Below are positions 63,161 through 64,000 of a stretch of DNA of 64,000 bases, one piece after another; positions within the stretch are counted from its first letter, which is position 1; every line of letters begins with the position of its first letter. Location of the stretch: NCBI RefSeq assembly GCF_016031635.1, contig NZ_JACEGD010000017.1, forward strand, positions 62,001 to 126,000. The letters run 5' to 3'. The position numbers were made by a program, and so were the translations under genes. A model generated the notes under the pieces. The model was given only the letters and a program-made list of their open reading frames with translations. It was not told the DNA's origin and searched no databases. Source of the DNA: Bradyrhizobium diversitatis (GTDB lineage: Bacteria; Pseudomonadota; Alphaproteobacteria; Rhizobiales; Xanthobacteraceae).

Positions 63161-63352
63161 ATGTCGAAACCTGGCCTCAATTTACCAGCGAGCGGGTATG
63201 CAATCATCGTCGATGGTCACGTGAAAGCCGAGTTCGCGACCAGAGACGGCGTAGAAGGTGGGGCGCAGGATTTGAAGCGCCGATTTCCCATGCTGCAAGT
63301 CGAGATCTACGATGCAGCCGCGCAAGCCGCGCGGCATGTGAGTGCACCGTAA
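63161..63352 (+). CDS. Small hypothetical protein
   Basis: 63 residues (GYAIIVDGHVKAEFATRDGVEGG, then DLKRRFPMLQVEIYDA), a plausible small alpha-beta fold. It begins at an ATG with a weak upstream gaAGa. Not recognised; confidence is moderate because of its size. Confidence 0.5.
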   Translation: MSKPGLNLPASGYAIIVDGHVKAEFATRDGVEGGAQDLKRRFPMLQVEIYDAAAQAARHVSAP

Positions 63353-63421
63353 ATTGCCGGTGTGCCAACCTGGCATTTAGGTTCGATCAACCGGCATCCA
63401 TTTTTTTTGCTAAGTCAGGTC

Positions 63422-63643
63422 ATGGCAAAGGCCGAATCAGAGCGCGCAATTCGAGCTTTGGCAACGACGTGGTATGACACGCTTGCCGAAGAGGACCGTA
63501 AGCATCCGAGCTTCTCTGCGTTCAAAACGTGGCTCTCCAGCAACCACTATTCGCACTTCCTGAATTTCCGCTCCCGTATGGGAGCGGACTACGACGCTGA
63601 GATGTGGTTCGACGACGAACTCGGGCAGACGTGGCGGAGGTGA
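63422..63643 (+). CDS. Small hypothetical protein
   Basis: 73 residues: MAKAESERAIRALATTWYDTL, then HPSFSAFKTWLSSNHYSHFLNFRSR and an acidic end MWFDDELGQTWRR. Helical, soluble. The ATG at 63422 is preferred to the one at 63362. The next gene starts 3 bp after its stop, suggesting an operon. Not recognised. Confidence 0.6.
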   Translation: MAKAESERAIRALATTWYDTLAEEDRKHPSFSAFKTWLSSNHYSHFLNFRSRMGADYDAEMWFDDELGQTWRR

Positions 63644-63646
63644 GGC

Positions 63647-64000
63647 TTGGGCCAAGAGACACGGCGCCCGGAATGGGGAAACATTTCGCAGATCATATCT
63701 GCGCTCTGCGCCGTGGCGCTGGCCATCTTGGCCATTTACGGGTTCTTCTTTTCGAAGACCTCGCAGGCGTTCGTGAGCTACCTCCAATCGGAGTTGGCAT
63801 TGCGCAATATACGTATTGTGAGCCTGGAGCAGACCGAAAAGGACCTGCAGCGCTCCATTGCGGAAAGCCAGGTGAGCTTGAGCAGCTTGACCGAACAGAA
63901 AGCCACGCTGGAACGGCAGATTGCCGAGCTCCAGATCGCTCAACAAGCTTACGCCAAGCAAGTGCAGGAACTCGGTGCCCAGCTCGTCGGCACAACGTTC
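63647..64000 (+). CDS. Membrane-anchored coiled-coil protein (partial, cut by window end)
   Basis: An open frame of 118 codons without a stop, from TTG 63647 preceded by GGAGG at 63636-63640. The visible part has one transmembrane helix (ALCAVALAILAIYGFFF) near residues 19-36, followed by a long coiled coil (heptad-like LRNIRIVSLEQTEKDLQ, SLTEQKATLERQIAELQ). The C-terminal part lies beyond 64000. No function can be assigned. Confidence 0.68.
   Translation, partial: MGQETRRPEWGNISQIISALCAVALAILAIYGFFFSKTSQAFVSYLQSELALRNIRIVSLEQTEKDLQRSIAESQVSLSSLTEQKATLERQIAELQIAQQAYAKQVQELGAQLVGTTF

Overview
The window is high-GC alphaproteobacterial chromosome, most likely Bradyrhizobium. The basis is a 999-residue PutA without a DNA-binding domain (the size known from Bradyrhizobium), a DUF3551 protein, tandem CYP153 P450s, strong GGAG-type ribosome binding sites, and intergenic spaces packed with palindromic repeats of at least four families. 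The assignment rests on gene content only; no search was run.

Positions 1 to about 49,450 look like ordinary core or accessory metabolism. In order: a class III CoA-transferase; putA with a divergent Lrp-type regulator; a cold-shock protein; sorAB sulfite dehydrogenase; a broken ferredoxin-adenylate cyclase gene; a GT-C glycosyltransferase; the ycjX/ycjF pair; a hemolysin III-type membrane protein; two SDR genes around a MarR regulator with a clear operator; a LysR-controlled operon (acyl-CoA dehydrogenase, CoA-transferase, FAS1/MaoC hydratase, benzoylformate decarboxylase-like enzyme); two tandem CYP153 P450s; a DUF898 protein with an M48 protease; a three-gene URC-type uracil catabolism operon (URC1, URC4/DUF1688, Upp); a frameshifted threonine synthase-like gene; an L,D-transpeptidase; a second ThDP enzyme; an AI-2E-type permease fused to an extra C-terminal domain; a Gre factor; and a five-GAF sensor kinase with a receiver-only partner, followed by a universal stress protein and a 2H phosphoesterase.

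At 49,449-49,493 lies the 3' part of a tRNA-Val(CAC) gene on the minus strand, without its 5' half. A P4-type tyrosine integrase and a convergent excisionase-like gene follow directly. By the geometry of tRNA integration this is one end of a genomic island that extends to the right beyond the window. The island holds a Shedu-like nuclease (SduA), an AbiV-like protein, a HipBA toxin-antitoxin module with a readable promoter and operators, and small unknown genes. The last is a membrane-anchored coiled-coil protein cut by the window edge.

The centrepiece is 53,418-59,907. A minus-strand operon encodes a metallo-beta-lactamase-fold protein, a single polypeptide joining an E2-like, an E1/ThiF-like and a JAB/JAMM domain, and a patatin-like phospholipase with a hydrophobic insert. 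Divergent from it are a sigma-70-like protein, a 142-residue unknown and an ImmA/IrrE-type protease. The 145-bp gap between the two arms holds a 73-bp interrupted palindrome. The content resembles type II CBASS (Cap2, Cap3, CapV) without any CD-NTase, and I regard it as a candidate undescribed ubiquitin-like-conjugation defence system with a sigma/protease control arm.
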